64,000 nucleotides of DNA from VBDM01 sp049802235 (GTDB lineage Bacteria > Pseudomonadota > Gammaproteobacteria > Burkholderiales > SG8-39), in assembly GCA_049802235.1 (NCBI GenBank), contig JBARMB010000049.1, positions 1-64,000 of the forward strand, read 5' to 3'. A program made the position numbers and the translations under genes. Positions 15,953 to 25,034 of the stretch are shown one piece after another. Position 1 is the stretch's first letter. Every line of letters begins with the position of its first letter. The notes beneath the pieces were generated by a model that was not told the DNA's origin, did not search any database, and saw only the letters and a list, made by a program, of their open reading frames with translations.

Positions 15953-17359
15953 ATGTCCGCTCAAACTCTCTACGACAAGCTCTGGCAGGCCCATGTGGTG
16001 CACGTCGAAAACGACGCCACCACGCTGCTTTACATCGACCGGCATCTGGTCCACGAAGTCACCAGTCCGCAGGCGTTCGATGGCCTGAGGCTCGCCGGGC
16101 GCAAGCCCTGGCGGGTTTCCGCCAATCTCGCGGTGGCCGATCACAACGTTCCGACCACCGATCGCTCGCGCGGTATCGCCGATCCGGTGTCCCGGCTGCA
16201 GATCGAGACGCTCGACAGGAACTGCGAGGAGTACGGCATCGTCGAGTTCAGGATGAACGACAGGCGCCAGGGCATCGTGCATGTGATCGGGCCGGAGCAG
16301 GGCGCGACGCTGCCCGGCATGACCGTCGTCTGCGGCGACTCGCACACGAGCACTCACGGGGCGTTCGCCTGCCTTGCGTTCGGCATCGGCACCTCGGAAG
16401 TCGAGCATGTGCTGGCGACGCAGTGCCTGCTGGCAAAGAAAATGCGGAACATGCTGGTGCGGATCGAGGGGACGCTGCCGCGCGGAGTCACGGCGAAGGA
16501 CATGGCGCTGGCGGTGATCGGCAGGATCGGCACCGCCGGCGGCACCGGCTGCGCCATCGAGTATGCGGGCAGCGCGGTGCGCTCGCTGTCGATGGAAGGC
16601 CGCATGACCCTGTGCAACATGTCTATCGAAGCCGGCGCGCGCACCGGCATGGTTGCCGTTGACGACGCGACGATCGACTACCTGAAAGGCCGGCCGTTCG
16701 CGCCGCGCGGCGAACTTCTGGACCGCGCCGTGGCCTACTGGCGCACGCTGAGAAGCGATGCGGAGGCGAAGTTCGACCGCGAGGTGGACATCGAAGCGCG
16801 CAGCATCAAACCTCAGGTGACGTGGGGCACCTCCCCGGAGATGGTGGTCACGGTCGATGAGCGTGTTCCCGATCCCGACAAGGAGAAGGATGCGGTCAAA
16901 CGCGAAGGAATCGAACGGGCACTCGTGTACATGGGGTTGAAGCCGAACACGCCAATCGTCGACATCCGCATCGACAAGGTATTCATCGGCTCCTGCACCA
17001 ACTCGCGCATCGAGGATCTGCGCGCGGCGGCGGCGATCGCACGCGGCCGGCGCGTCGCTTCGAACGTGAAGCTCGCCATGGTGGTGCCGGGCTCGGGGCT
17101 GGTGAAGGCGCAGGCGGAGAAGGAAGGCCTCGACCGCATTTTCAAGGACGCCGGTTTCGAGTGGCGCGAGCCCGGCTGCTCCATGTGCCTGGGCATGAAT
17201 GCCGACCACCTGGAGCCGGGCGAGCGCTGCGCCTCGACCTCCAACCGCAACTTCGAGGGCCGCCAGGGCACCGGCGGCCGCACGCATCTGGTGAGCCCGG
17301 AGATGACCGCGGCCGCGGCCATCTCCGGGCATTTCGTTGATGTGCGCCAGTGGCGCTGA
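15953..17359 (+). CDS. leuC: 3-isopropylmalate dehydratase, large subunit
   Basis: LeuC with LeuD isomerises 2-isopropylmalate to 3-isopropylmalate through a 4Fe-4S cluster, the second step of leucine synthesis. The 468-residue protein has the aconitase-family features GDSHTSTHGAF, the cluster cysteine in FIGSCTNSRIEDL and the CxxC pair in GCSMCLGMN. It ends with SPEMTAAAAISGHFVD. Length matches bacterial LeuC. It is the first gene of a leuC-entericidin-leuD-leuB group. Confidence 0.98.
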   Translation: MSAQTLYDKLWQAHVVHVENDATTLLYIDRHLVHEVTSPQAFDGLRLAGRKPWRVSANLAVADHNVPTTDRSRGIADPVSRLQIETLDRNCEEYGIVEFRMNDRRQGIVHVIGPEQGATLPGMTVVCGDSHTSTHGAFACLAFGIGTSEVEHVLATQCLLAKKMRNMLVRIEGTLPRGVTAKDMALAVIGRIGTAGGTGCAIEYAGSAVRSLSMEGRMTLCNMSIEAGARTGMVAVDDATIDYLKGRPFAPRGELLDRAVAYWRTLRSDAEAKFDREVDIEARSIKPQVTWGTSPEMVVTVDERVPDPDKEKDAVKREGIERALVYMGLKPNTPIVDIRIDKVFIGSCTNSRIEDLRAAAAIARGRRVASNVKLAMVVPGSGLVKAQAEKEGLDRIFKDAGFEWREPGCSMCLGMNADHLEPGERCASTSNRNFEGRQGTGGRTHLVSPEMTAAAAISGHFVDVRQWR

Positions 17360-17393
17360 TCGCTGCCGGCGCAGAAAAATAGGGAAAGCAACC

Positions 17394-17516
17394 ATGCGCA
17401 GGCTGATTTACCTGGTTCTGCTCGCGGCTACGCTCGCGGGATGCAATACGGTTCAAGGTTTCGGCAAGGACCTTGAGCAGGGCGGCGAGGCCCTGCAGCG
17501 GGCCGGGAAGAAGTGA
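17394..17516 (+). CDS. Entericidin-like small lipoprotein
   Basis: A 40-residue reading frame between leuC and leuD, too short for routine gene calling. It has a lysine/arginine-poor but positively charged start (MRRLIYLVL), a hydrophobic stretch and the lipobox LAGC with Cys17. The short amphipathic tail GKDLEQGGEALQRAGKK is typical of the entericidin A/B family. AGGGAAAG lies 5 bases before the ATG. It is probably an envelope lipoprotein. In E. coli, entericidins are a bacteriolytic/antidote pair, but here there is one gene only, so that function should not be assumed. It is co-directional and evenly spaced with the leu genes (34 bases after leuC, 19 before leuD). Confidence 0.85.
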   Translation: MRRLIYLVLLAATLAGCNTVQGFGKDLEQGGEALQRAGKK

Positions 17517-17535
17517 CCGCCGAAGAGAAGGGCAA

Positions 17536-18177
17536 ATGGAAAAATTCACCGTACTGAACGGACTGGTTGCGCCGCTCGACAGAGCCAATGTCGATACGGA
17601 CGCGATCATCCCGAAGCAGTTCCTGAAATCGGTGCGGCGTTCCGGGTTCGGCCCGAACCTGTTCGATGCGTGGCGCTATCTCGACGAGGGGCAGCCGGAC
17701 CGGCCCAGCGAGGGCCGGCCGCTGAATCCCGATTTCATTCTCAATCAGCCGCGCTACAAGGGCGCCCGGATTCTGCTTGCGCGCAAGAACTTCGGCTGCG
17801 GCTCGTCCCGCGAGCATGCGCCCTGGGCGCTGGTCGAATACGGTTTTCGCGCCATCATCGCGCCTTCCTTTGGCGATATCTTCTTCAACAACAGTCTCAA
17901 GAACGGGCTGCTGCCCGTAGTGCTGAGCGAATCCGAGGTGGATCGGCTGTTCCATGAGGTCGCCGCGTTTCCCGGATTCCGCCTCGTTGTCGATCTGGAG
18001 AAGCAGATCGTTGCGACAGTCGGCGCCAGCCTGGCGATGCGCTTCGAGATCGACCCGTTCCGCAAGTACTGCCTCGCGAACGGGCTGGACGACATCGGCC
18101 TCACGCTGCGCCACGCAGACAAGATCCGCGCGTTCGAGGAATCGCGTCAAGCCGGGCAGCCCTGGCTGTTTCACTGA
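17536..18177 (+). CDS. leuD: 3-isopropylmalate dehydratase, small subunit
   Basis: The 213-residue swivel subunit partners LeuC. It shows NVDTDAIIPKQFLK near the N-terminus and the substrate-binding stretch NFGCGSSREHAPWAL in the middle, both typical of LeuD. The ATG at 17536 gives the usual MEKFTVLNGLVAPLDRANVDTD-like start; the frame is open upstream but without a family match. AGAAGGG precedes it by 5 bases. Confidence 0.97.
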   Translation: MEKFTVLNGLVAPLDRANVDTDAIIPKQFLKSVRRSGFGPNLFDAWRYLDEGQPDRPSEGRPLNPDFILNQPRYKGARILLARKNFGCGSSREHAPWALVEYGFRAIIAPSFGDIFFNNSLKNGLLPVVLSESEVDRLFHEVAAFPGFRLVVDLEKQIVATVGASLAMRFEIDPFRKYCLANGLDDIGLTLRHADKIRAFEESRQAGQPWLFH

Positions 18178-18262
18178 GGGGCCAGGGTTTCGAGGCCAGG
18201 GGCCGGGGAAAGCCGGATCCAAGTTCTTAGCCTCTAGCCCCTTCTCAATTTGCCAAGCGACC
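18176..18262. repeat. G-rich GGGGCCAGGGG-type intergenic repeat (leuD-leuB)
   Basis: The gap holds GAGGGGCCAGGG (18176-18187), GAGGCCAGGGGCC (18192-18204) and, further on, CCTCTAGCCCCTT in inverted sense. Similar motifs occur at 34954-34968 and around 56694-56835. They look like a small dispersed intergenic family. Confidence 0.5.
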
Positions 18263-18266
18263 ATCC

Positions 18267-19334
18267 ATGAAAATCGCAATTCTGCCTGGAGACGGAATAG
18301 GTACCGAGATAGTCGCCGAGGCGGTAAAAGTACTGAAGGCGCTCGAGCGCGGCGCTCTGAGGTTCGACATGGAGGCGGCGCCGGTCGGCGGCGCCGGCTG
18401 CGACGCTGCCGGCGATCCGTTGCCGGAGTCGACGCTGGCGCTCGCCAGGGAGGCCGATGCCATTCTGTTCGGCGCCGTCGGCGGCTGGCAGTACGACAAG
18501 CTGCCGCGCGCAAAGCGCCCGGAGCAGGCGCTCCTGCGGCTGCGGAAGGAACTCAACCTGTTCGCCAACCTGCGGCCGGCCATGGTTTATCCCGAGCTCG
18601 CCGACGCCTCGACCATCAAGCCCGAGGTCGTGGCCGGGCTCGACCTGCTGATTCTGCGCGAGCTGACCGGTGACATCTACTTTGGCCAGCCGCGTGGCAT
18701 CCGGGTGTTGCCGGACGGCGGGCGCGAGGGTTTCGACACCATGCGCTACAGCGAGGCCGAAATCCGCCGCATCGCGCACGCCGGCTTTCGCGCGGCGCTG
18801 AAGCGCGGCAGAAAGCTCTGCTCGGTGGACAAGGCCAACGTGCTCGAGACCTCGCAGTTGTGGCGCGAGGTCGTGACCGAGGTGGCAAAGGAATATCCCC
18901 AGGTCGAGTTGTCGCACATGTATGTGGACAACGCAGCGATGCAGCTGGTGAGGAATCCCAGGCAGTTCGACGTCATCGTCACCGGCAACATGTTCGGCGA
19001 TATCCTCTCCGACGAGGCGTCGATGCTGACCGGCTCGATCGGCATGCTGCCGTCGGCCTCGCTTGACGAGAACGGCAAGGGTTTGTACGAGCCCATCCAC
19101 GGCTCGGCGCCGGACATCGCGGGCAAAAACCTCGCCAATCCGCTTGCGACCATCTTGTCGGCGGCGATGATGCTGCGCTACAGCCTCAACCAGGACCGCG
19201 TCGCCGGCCGCATTGAAGGGGCGGTGAAAAAAGTCCTGGCGCAAGGCTACCGCACCGCCGATATTCATCAGCCGGGCATGATCAGGGTGGGGACGAAAGA
19301 GATGGGCGACGCGGTGGTTGCAGCACTCGATTGA
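18267..19334 (+). CDS. leuB: 3-isopropylmalate dehydrogenase
   Basis: LeuB oxidises and decarboxylates 3-isopropylmalate to 2-oxoisocaproate with NAD+ and a divalent metal. The 355-residue protein begins MKIAILPGDGIGTEI. It has the substrate arginines in LLRLRKELNLFANLRP, the metal-site region GNMFGDILSDEASML and the NAD-binding GSAPDIAGKNLANP. Length and motif order are normal. Its stop codon lies within an intrinsic terminator, so transcription of the leu group probably ends here. Confidence 0.98.
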   Translation: MKIAILPGDGIGTEIVAEAVKVLKALERGALRFDMEAAPVGGAGCDAAGDPLPESTLALAREADAILFGAVGGWQYDKLPRAKRPEQALLRLRKELNLFANLRPAMVYPELADASTIKPEVVAGLDLLILRELTGDIYFGQPRGIRVLPDGGREGFDTMRYSEAEIRRIAHAGFRAALKRGRKLCSVDKANVLETSQLWREVVTEVAKEYPQVELSHMYVDNAAMQLVRNPRQFDVIVTGNMFGDILSDEASMLTGSIGMLPSASLDENGKGLYEPIHGSAPDIAGKNLANPLATILSAAMMLRYSLNQDRVAGRIEGAVKKVLAQGYRTADIHQPGMIRVGTKEMGDAVVAALD

Positions 19335-19352
19335 TGCAGTGCAACCTTTTTT
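19316..19352 (+). terminator. Intrinsic terminator overlapping the leuB stop
   Basis: GGTTGCA (19316-19322) pairs with TGCAACC (19340-19346), extended by an inner GCA/TGC after a two-base bulge, and is followed by six T residues. The stem's left arm and loop include the last leuB codons. Confidence 0.65.
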
Positions 19353-19403
19353 CCTGTCAATGCGTTAGCATAGTTGCAGGAGATTGAATTTTCAGGAATG
19401 GTC

Positions 19404-20516
19404 ATGAAGCGAGTCGGATTTGTCGGTTGGCGCGGAATGGTCGGATCGGTGCTGATGCAGCGCATGCACGCCGAGCGCGACTTCGCGCTGATCGAGCCCG
19501 TGTTCTTCTCCACCTCCCAGGTCGGCGGTATCGGGCCGTTCCTAGGCAAGGAGACCGCGCCGCTCAAGGACGCCGGAAGCGTGGACGAGCTCGCGGCGAT
19601 GGACATCGTCGTCTCCTGTCAGGGCGGCGATTACACCAACGCGGTGTTTCCGAAGTTGCGCGCCTCGGGCTGGAATGGCTATTGGATCGACGCCGCCTCG
19701 GCGCTGCGGATGAAGGACGACGCCATCATCATCCTCGACCCGGTCAACATGGACGTGATCCAGGACGGCCTTGCCCGCGGAGTGCGCAACTATATCGGCG
19801 GCAATTGCACCGTGAGCCTGATGCTCATGGGCATGCACGGCCTGTTCAAGGCGGGCCTGGTCGAGTGGCTGACCTCGATGACCTATCAGGCCGCTTCGGG
19901 CGCGGGCGCCGGGCACATGCGCGAGCTGGTGCAGCAGATGGGATATACGTACCAGGCAGCGCAGCACCTGCTCGACGATCCGGCCGCGGCGATTCTGGAG
20001 GTGGACCGGACGGTCGCCGCAGCGCTGCGCAGCGACGGCATTCCGAAACTGCATTTCGGCGCTGCGCTCGCCGGCAGCCTGCTTCCCTGGATCGACAAGG
20101 ACCTCGGCAACGGCCAGAGCCGTGAGGAGTGGAAAGGGCAGGCCGAGACCAACAAGATTCTCGGCTGCAGCGCGAGCCCGATTCCGGTGGACGGCATCTG
20201 CGTTCGGGTTGGCGCGATGCGTTGCCACAGCCAGGCGCTGACGGTAAAGCTCAAGCGCGACGTGCCGCTCGACGAGATCGAGGACATGCTGGCCGAGGCG
20301 AATGACTGGGTAAGGGTCATCCCCAACGAACGCGAAGCAACGCTGCGCGAGCTGACACCGGCGGTTGTGACCGGCACCCTCAATGTACCGATCGGCCGCT
20401 TGCGCAAGCTGCCGATGGGCGGCGAATACCTCACTGCCTTTACCGTTGGCGACCAGTTGCTCTGGGGAGCGGCGGAGCCTTTGCGCCGCATGCTGCGTAT
20501 CCTGCTCGACGCCTGA
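19404..20516 (+). CDS. asd: Aspartate-semialdehyde dehydrogenase
   Basis: Asd reduces aspartyl phosphate to aspartate semialdehyde with NADPH, the branch point to lysine/diaminopimelate, threonine and methionine. The 370-residue protein has the NADP-binding start VGFVGWRGMVGSVL, the nucleophile in GGNCTVSLML and the basic substrate-binding region RVGAMRCHSQA. It is of the gamma/beta-proteobacterial type. ATG at 19404 is chosen over ATG at 19398, because AGGA at 19394 is 6 bases from it. With the terminator after leuB, asd probably has its own promoter; a weak TAGCAT lies about 35 bases upstream. Confidence 0.97.
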   Translation: MKRVGFVGWRGMVGSVLMQRMHAERDFALIEPVFFSTSQVGGIGPFLGKETAPLKDAGSVDELAAMDIVVSCQGGDYTNAVFPKLRASGWNGYWIDAASALRMKDDAIIILDPVNMDVIQDGLARGVRNYIGGNCTVSLMLMGMHGLFKAGLVEWLTSMTYQAASGAGAGHMRELVQQMGYTYQAAQHLLDDPAAAILEVDRTVAAALRSDGIPKLHFGAALAGSLLPWIDKDLGNGQSREEWKGQAETNKILGCSASPIPVDGICVRVGAMRCHSQALTVKLKRDVPLDEIEDMLAEANDWVRVIPNEREATLRELTPAVVTGTLNVPIGRLRKLPMGGEYLTAFTVGDQLLWGAAEPLRRMLRILLDA

Positions 20517-20640
20517 AGACCCGTGCCGCGCGCGTCGGTGCCGCGATTCATCATCTCCAGTCTCTAATATACCCAGATAAATTCTAAAAACTAGCAGAAA
20601 AAATAGCCACTTGACGCGGTTTTTGAGATGAAAGTTGAGC

Positions 20641-20669
20641 TTGCAAGGCTAAGGCCATGATGGTATTTT
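20641..20669 (+). promoter_or_regulatory. Putative sigma-70 promoter of fimV
   Basis: TTGCAA, a 17-base spacer and TATTTT, in an unusually AT-rich part of the 186-base asd-fimV gap. The start would lie about 27 bases before the fimV GTG. Confidence 0.35.
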
Positions 20670-20702
20670 AGTTTCCTTCCGCTTCGGTCTTCAGGGTGGC
20701 AA

Positions 20703-23447
20703 GTGGGAAAGTTCGCCTCTAAAACACGGTTGTTGACGCTCGCATGCCTGTTCTTGCCGTCCCTGGTGTGGGCGGCGGGGTTGGGTAAGTTATCGGTGCT
20801 GTCCGAGCTGGGGGCGCCCCTCAGGGCGGAGATCGAAGTCGTATCGCTGCGGCAGGGTGAAGGCGAGACCCTGTCGGTGAAGTTGGCATCGCCGGCGGCA
20901 TTTCGTCAAGCCAATGTCGAGTTGAACGAGGCGTTGCTTACGGTGAAGTTCGCCATCGAGCGCCGGCCCGGCGGTGAGTACTTCGTTGCTCTCACATCGA
21001 CGCAGCCGATAAACGAGCCGTTCATCGATGTGCTGGTCGAGTTCGGCTGGTCCAGTGGGCGCCTGGTGCGCGAGTACACCTTCCTGCTTGATCCGCCGGA
21101 ATACACGGTTCCGGCGCAGCAAGCTGCGCCGGTGCAGCCGGTTGCACCGCAGGTCCAAGCGTTGCCCACGGAAGCGCCGCAGACCCCGGCTCAAGCCCAG
21201 CCGGAAGCACCGCAGGCCCAGCCCCTGCCCGCTGAAGCGCCACAGACCCCGGCTCAAGCCCAGCCGGAAGCACCGCAGGCCACGGCTCAAGCCCAGCCGG
21301 AAGCACCGCAGGTCCAGCCGCTGCCTGCCGAAACGCCGCCGACGCCGGCTCAAGCGCAGTCTGAGGCGGCTCCTGCCGCTCCGGTCGCTGCGTCAGGAAC
21401 GACCTACGAAGTGAAGCGTGGCGACACGCTGGTGAAGATTGCCAAACGGAATCGCATCGAGGGCGTGGCCCTGCAACAGATGCTGGTGGCACTGTTGCGC
21501 GCCAACCAAAGCGCATTCATCCGCAATAACATGAACTTGGTGCGTGCCGGCAAGATTCTCGACATCCCCGACAAAGACGCCGCGGCGTCGGTGAGTACCG
21601 ATGACGCGCGCCGCATTGTCGCGGCGCAAAGCGCGGATTTTGCCGAGTACCGTAGCAGCCTGGGCGCCGCGGTCGCGGCAACGCCCGGGCGACCGGAGGG
21701 TGGGCGCCAGGCGTCGGGCCAAATCGGCGCACCCGCAGAAGAGAAAGCCGCGCCGCCGAAGCAGCCAGCCAAGGATCAGTTGCGCCTGTCCCAGGCCGAT
21801 GACGCCAAGCGTGGCGGCAAGGCCGCGAGTGCGGCGCTCGCCGACGATCTCACGGCGAAGGACAAGGCGCTGAACGAGGCCAACGAGCGCGTTGCTGCGT
21901 TGGAGAAAAATGTACAGGAACTGCAGAAACTCCTGCAGCTGAAGAGCAGTTCCGGCGCCCAGTTGCAGCAGCAGGCGGCGAAATCGGCTCAAGCCGAACC
22001 GCCCGCGCCGGCAGCGAAGGCGGCACCGGCCCAGAAAGCTGCGCCAGCGGTACCTGCCGAAGCACCGAAAGCCGCGGAACCGGCCAAAGTTGCCGAGACG
22101 TCCAAAGTCGAACCTGGCAAAGCACCGGAAGCCGCCAAGGCCGAAGCGCCGAACGCAGCACCCAAGGCTGCACCTAAAGCAGCGCCTGCGCTGCCCGAGC
22201 CGACTTTCGTCGATGAGTTGCTCGAAAATCTGTACTTGCTCATTGCCAGTGCTGCCGCGATCCTGGGTTTGATCGGCTATGCCGTGTTCAAGTGGCGCAG
22301 GAAACGCCAGACCGGGTTTGAGAACAGCGTCATGGGCACGCCCTCCGACGTGGATTCGGTATTGGGGGCCGCCGGCGGTCGCGATATTGACACGGGATCG
22401 AGTTCTTTCCAGAGCGATTTCAGCCAGGGCGGCATCGGCAAAGTCGACGCCGAGGAGATCGATCCGATCGCAGAGGCCGACGTCTATATGGCCTACGGCC
22501 GCGATGCGCAGGCGGAGGAGATTCTCAGAGAGGCGCTGGCCAAGGATTCCAGCCGACCGGCGATTCGCGTGAAGTTGCTCGAGATCTACGCTAACCGCAA
22601 GGACCGGAGGGCATTTGAAGCTGCAGCGACCGACCTGCACGCCGCGACCGGCGGCCAGGGACCGGAATGGGAAAAAACCGTGGCCCTCGGCCTGTCGATC
22701 GATCCCCAGAACCCGCTCTATGGCGGGACCAGAGCTGAAGAGCGCACACAGGCCCCGCTCGATAGTACGCAGATCCTCGATGTCGCGGCCGCGGAACGTG
22801 CGAGTGGACTAACGCAACCCGGGGGAGATTTCGGCGCATCGCTGAACATCGATTTTAATCTCGATACCGGAGTGGCCACGGCAGGCCAGCCGGACGTCAA
22901 TCTCGACATGCCGACACACGCCGAAGGTGCACCGGCAGCGGGGCTCGACTTCGATCTCGGCCTGGGCGGGGACAAGTCGGCGGAGCAGAAAAACGATTTC
23001 ACGGCCACGCTGATCATGGACGCCGAGGCGAATCCGCCAGCGGCGGCACCGGCCTCCTATGGCGGTTTGAGTATCAATTTTGATCTTCCCGGTGCTGCTG
23101 GCGGGGCGGCGCAGGCCGCGGCAGAACCGGCATCTGCGGCAGCGTCGGGGGGCATCGACTTCGACCTCGGTTTGGCCGGAGGGGGCGCACAGGCCGAAGC
23201 GCCCAAGGCGCCGGAGACGGGCTTGTCGGCTATCAGCCTTGATCTCGGGACACCCGGTGGCGGCAATGGCTCGGGGGGTGCGCCGGATGCTCGATGGCAG
23301 GAGGTCGCGACCAAACTCGATCTTGCCAAGGCGTACGAAGAAATGGGCGACAAGGACGGTGCCCGCGAGTTGTTGAACGAAGTGGCGAAAGAAGGCGACG
23401 CGGCACAGCAGCAACAGGCCCAAACGAGGCTGCAAGCACTCAGCTGA
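20703..23447 (+). CDS. fimV: FimV/TspA-like polar hub protein
   Basis: FimV organises the cell pole and supports type IV pili and twitching in relatives. The 914-residue protein has a signal peptide ending LVWAAG and the FimV N-terminal domain LGKLSVLSELGAPLRAEIEV. A low-complexity Pro/Gln/Ala region (about 150-220) with repeated APQTPAQAQPE units follows. Then come a LysM peptidoglycan-binding domain (about 233-290), a coiled-coil region near 400, one membrane span (about 508-526) and a cytoplasmic acidic part. The last 50 residues hold the conserved TPR-like domain LDLAKAYEEMGDKDGAREL. Start is GTG with a GGGTGG upstream. No pilus genes are adjacent, as is usual for this family. Confidence 0.92.
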   Translation: MGKFASKTRLLTLACLFLPSLVWAAGLGKLSVLSELGAPLRAEIEVVSLRQGEGETLSVKLASPAAFRQANVELNEALLTVKFAIERRPGGEYFVALTSTQPINEPFIDVLVEFGWSSGRLVREYTFLLDPPEYTVPAQQAAPVQPVAPQVQALPTEAPQTPAQAQPEAPQAQPLPAEAPQTPAQAQPEAPQATAQAQPEAPQVQPLPAETPPTPAQAQSEAAPAAPVAASGTTYEVKRGDTLVKIAKRNRIEGVALQQMLVALLRANQSAFIRNNMNLVRAGKILDIPDKDAAASVSTDDARRIVAAQSADFAEYRSSLGAAVAATPGRPEGGRQASGQIGAPAEEKAAPPKQPAKDQLRLSQADDAKRGGKAASAALADDLTAKDKALNEANERVAALEKNVQELQKLLQLKSSSGAQLQQQAAKSAQAEPPAPAAKAAPAQKAAPAVPAEAPKAAEPAKVAETSKVEPGKAPEAAKAEAPNAAPKAAPKAAPALPEPTFVDELLENLYLLIASAAAILGLIGYAVFKWRRKRQTGFENSVMGTPSDVDSVLGAAGGRDIDTGSSSFQSDFSQGGIGKVDAEEIDPIAEADVYMAYGRDAQAEEILREALAKDSSRPAIRVKLLEIYANRKDRRAFEAAATDLHAATGGQGPEWEKTVALGLSIDPQNPLYGGTRAEERTQAPLDSTQILDVAAAERASGLTQPGGDFGASLNIDFNLDTGVATAGQPDVNLDMPTHAEGAPAAGLDFDLGLGGDKSAEQKNDFTATLIMDAEANPPAAAPASYGGLSINFDLPGAAGGAAQAAAEPASAAASGGIDFDLGLAGGGAQAEAPKAPETGLSAISLDLGTPGGGNGSGGAPDARWQEVATKLDLAKAYEEMGDKDGARELLNEVAKEGDAAQQQQAQTRLQALS

Positions 23448-23473
23448 CCACGAGCCGGATACTTGCCCAGAGC

Positions 23474-23506
23474 AATCGGCGCCGTGTGCGCCGATTTTCA
23501 TTTTGT
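23474..23506 (+). terminator. Intrinsic terminator after fimV
   Basis: A 9-bp perfect stem AATCGGCGC/GCGCCGATT with loop CGTGT, followed by a T-rich tract (TTCATTTTGTT). It separates fimV from truA. Confidence 0.8.
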
Positions 23507-23619
23507 TATGTGCCGCTTCTCGACGCGAACGACGCCAAGGACGTAAATGAACCCCGGCTCTCGAAAAGAATCCTTTGCACCCCTTGCGCCTGGAGTTGAA
23601 TTCTCTCTGGAACCCTGAG

Positions 23620-24414
23620 GTGAAAATCGCAATCGGAGTGGCGTACTGCGGCGTGGGACTCGAAGGTTGGCAATCGCAGCCCTCCGGACACACCGTGCAG
23701 GACCATCTCGAGCGAGCGCTGTCGGCAATCGCCGGCGAGCGGGTCGGCGTGACCGGGGCCGGCCGCACCGATGCCGGCGTACATGCGAGCGCTCAGGTGG
23801 CGCATTTTGAAACTTCAGCCGCGCGTCCCGACTCGGCGTGGGTTCGCGGCGCGAACTCGCTGCTGCCCGGGGCGGTTGCGGTGCAGTGGGCGGCACCGGT
23901 GGCAGACGACTTCCATGCGCGCTATTCCGCGGTGTCGCGAAACTACCGCTACGTGCTCTACAACCACCCGGTGCGGCCGGCGCTGCTCGCGGGCCACACC
24001 GGGTGGTTCCATCTGCCGCTGGAGATAGAAAGCATGCGCCAGGCGGCGCGGTGCCTGCTCGGCGAGCACGATTTTTCCAGCTTTCGCGCTGCGCAATGCC
24101 AGGCAAAAAACCCGGTGAGGGTGATGGAGCGCGCCGAGATCCGGGTGAACGGGCCCTATTTCCTGTTCGATTTTGCCGCCAACGCGTTCCTGCATCACAT
24201 GGTGCGCAACATCGTCGGTTGTCTCGTATACGTCGGCAAGGGCAAGCATCCGCCGGAATGGGTCGCGGAGCTGATCGCCGCGCGCGACCGGCGGCTCGCC
24301 GCGCCGACTTTCGCTGCCGACGGCCTGTACCTTTCCGGAGTTCGCTATGACGCTTGCTGGAACCTGCCGGCGTTCCCCCGTATGATGCCGTTCGACGCGG
24401 AGACAGAGCGATGA
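23620..24414 (+). CDS. truA: tRNA pseudouridine(38-40) synthase
   Basis: TruA converts uridines 38-40 in the tRNA anticodon arm to pseudouridine. The 264-residue protein has the catalytic aspartate in GAGRTDAGVHA (Asp51), the RNA-binding SRNYRYVLYN and the C-terminal HHMVRNIVG. The start is GTG at 23620, with GGA about 8 bases upstream; it gives the usual KIAIGVAYCG opening. Its stop overlaps the start of trpF (ATGA), so the two are translationally coupled. Confidence 0.97.
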   Translation: MKIAIGVAYCGVGLEGWQSQPSGHTVQDHLERALSAIAGERVGVTGAGRTDAGVHASAQVAHFETSAARPDSAWVRGANSLLPGAVAVQWAAPVADDFHARYSAVSRNYRYVLYNHPVRPALLAGHTGWFHLPLEIESMRQAARCLLGEHDFSSFRAAQCQAKNPVRVMERAEIRVNGPYFLFDFAANAFLHHMVRNIVGCLVYVGKGKHPPEWVAELIAARDRRLAAPTFAADGLYLSGVRYDACWNLPAFPRMMPFDAETER

Positions 24415-25034
24415 GGACACGGGTCAAGATCTGCGGCATTACGCGCACCGAGGACGCGCAGGCCGCGGCAGCGCACGGTGCCGACGCGATCGGTCTGGTG
24501 TTTTACCTTCCCAGCCCGCGCTATGTGACCCTCGATCAGGCGCGCGCCATTGTCGGCGGCACCCCGGTTTTTGTCGCGACGGTGGCGGTGTTCGTCAATC
24601 CCTCGCGCGAGGAAGTAGAACAGGTGATCCGCGAGTGCGGAGTGACGCTGCTGCAGTTCCACGGCGACGAGTCGCCCGAGTTCTGCGCCGGATTTTCGCG
24701 CCCCTACATCAAGGCGGCGCGCATTCGGCCGGGGCTGGATTTGCTAAAATACCTGTCACCGCATGCAGCCGCCCGGGCGTGGATGCTCGATGCTTTCCAC
24801 GACGATCTCTGGGGCGGAACGGGCGGCGCGTTTGATTGGAGCCTGGTGCCGGAGCGCCCGGCCAGGCCGATCATCCTTTCGGGTGGCCTGACGGCCGACA
24901 ATGTCGCCAACGCCATCCGGCGGGTCGGGCCTTATGCGGTCGACGTCTCCAGCGGCGTCGAGGCGTCGAAGGGAATCAAGCACGCGGCGAAAATCGCCGC
25001 GTTCATTTCAGGAGTCAGGAATGCAGATGGTTGA
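24411..25034 (+). CDS. trpF: Phosphoribosylanthranilate isomerase
   Basis: TrpF catalyses the Amadori rearrangement of PRA to CdRP in tryptophan synthesis. The 207-residue TIM barrel begins with VKICGITR, whose Cys is the general base. It has LQFHGDESPEFC in the middle, WMLDAFHDDLWGGTG for the general acid Asp and LSGGLTADNV near the phosphate site. Its start overlaps truA by 4 bases and its end overlaps trpB by 14, so it is a tightly packed operon. Confidence 0.97.
   Translation: MRTRVKICGITRTEDAQAAAAHGADAIGLVFYLPSPRYVTLDQARAIVGGTPVFVATVAVFVNPSREEVEQVIRECGVTLLQFHGDESPEFCAGFSRPYIKAARIRPGLDLLKYLSPHAAARAWMLDAFHDDLWGGTGGAFDWSLVPERPARPIILSGGLTADNVANAIRRVGPYAVDVSSGVEASKGIKHAAKIAAFISGVRNADG

Noticed and set aside
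24354..24410. Upstream extension of trpF to 226 residues
   Set aside because: It would overlap truA heavily; the ATGA junction and the conserved VKICGITR start support 24411.
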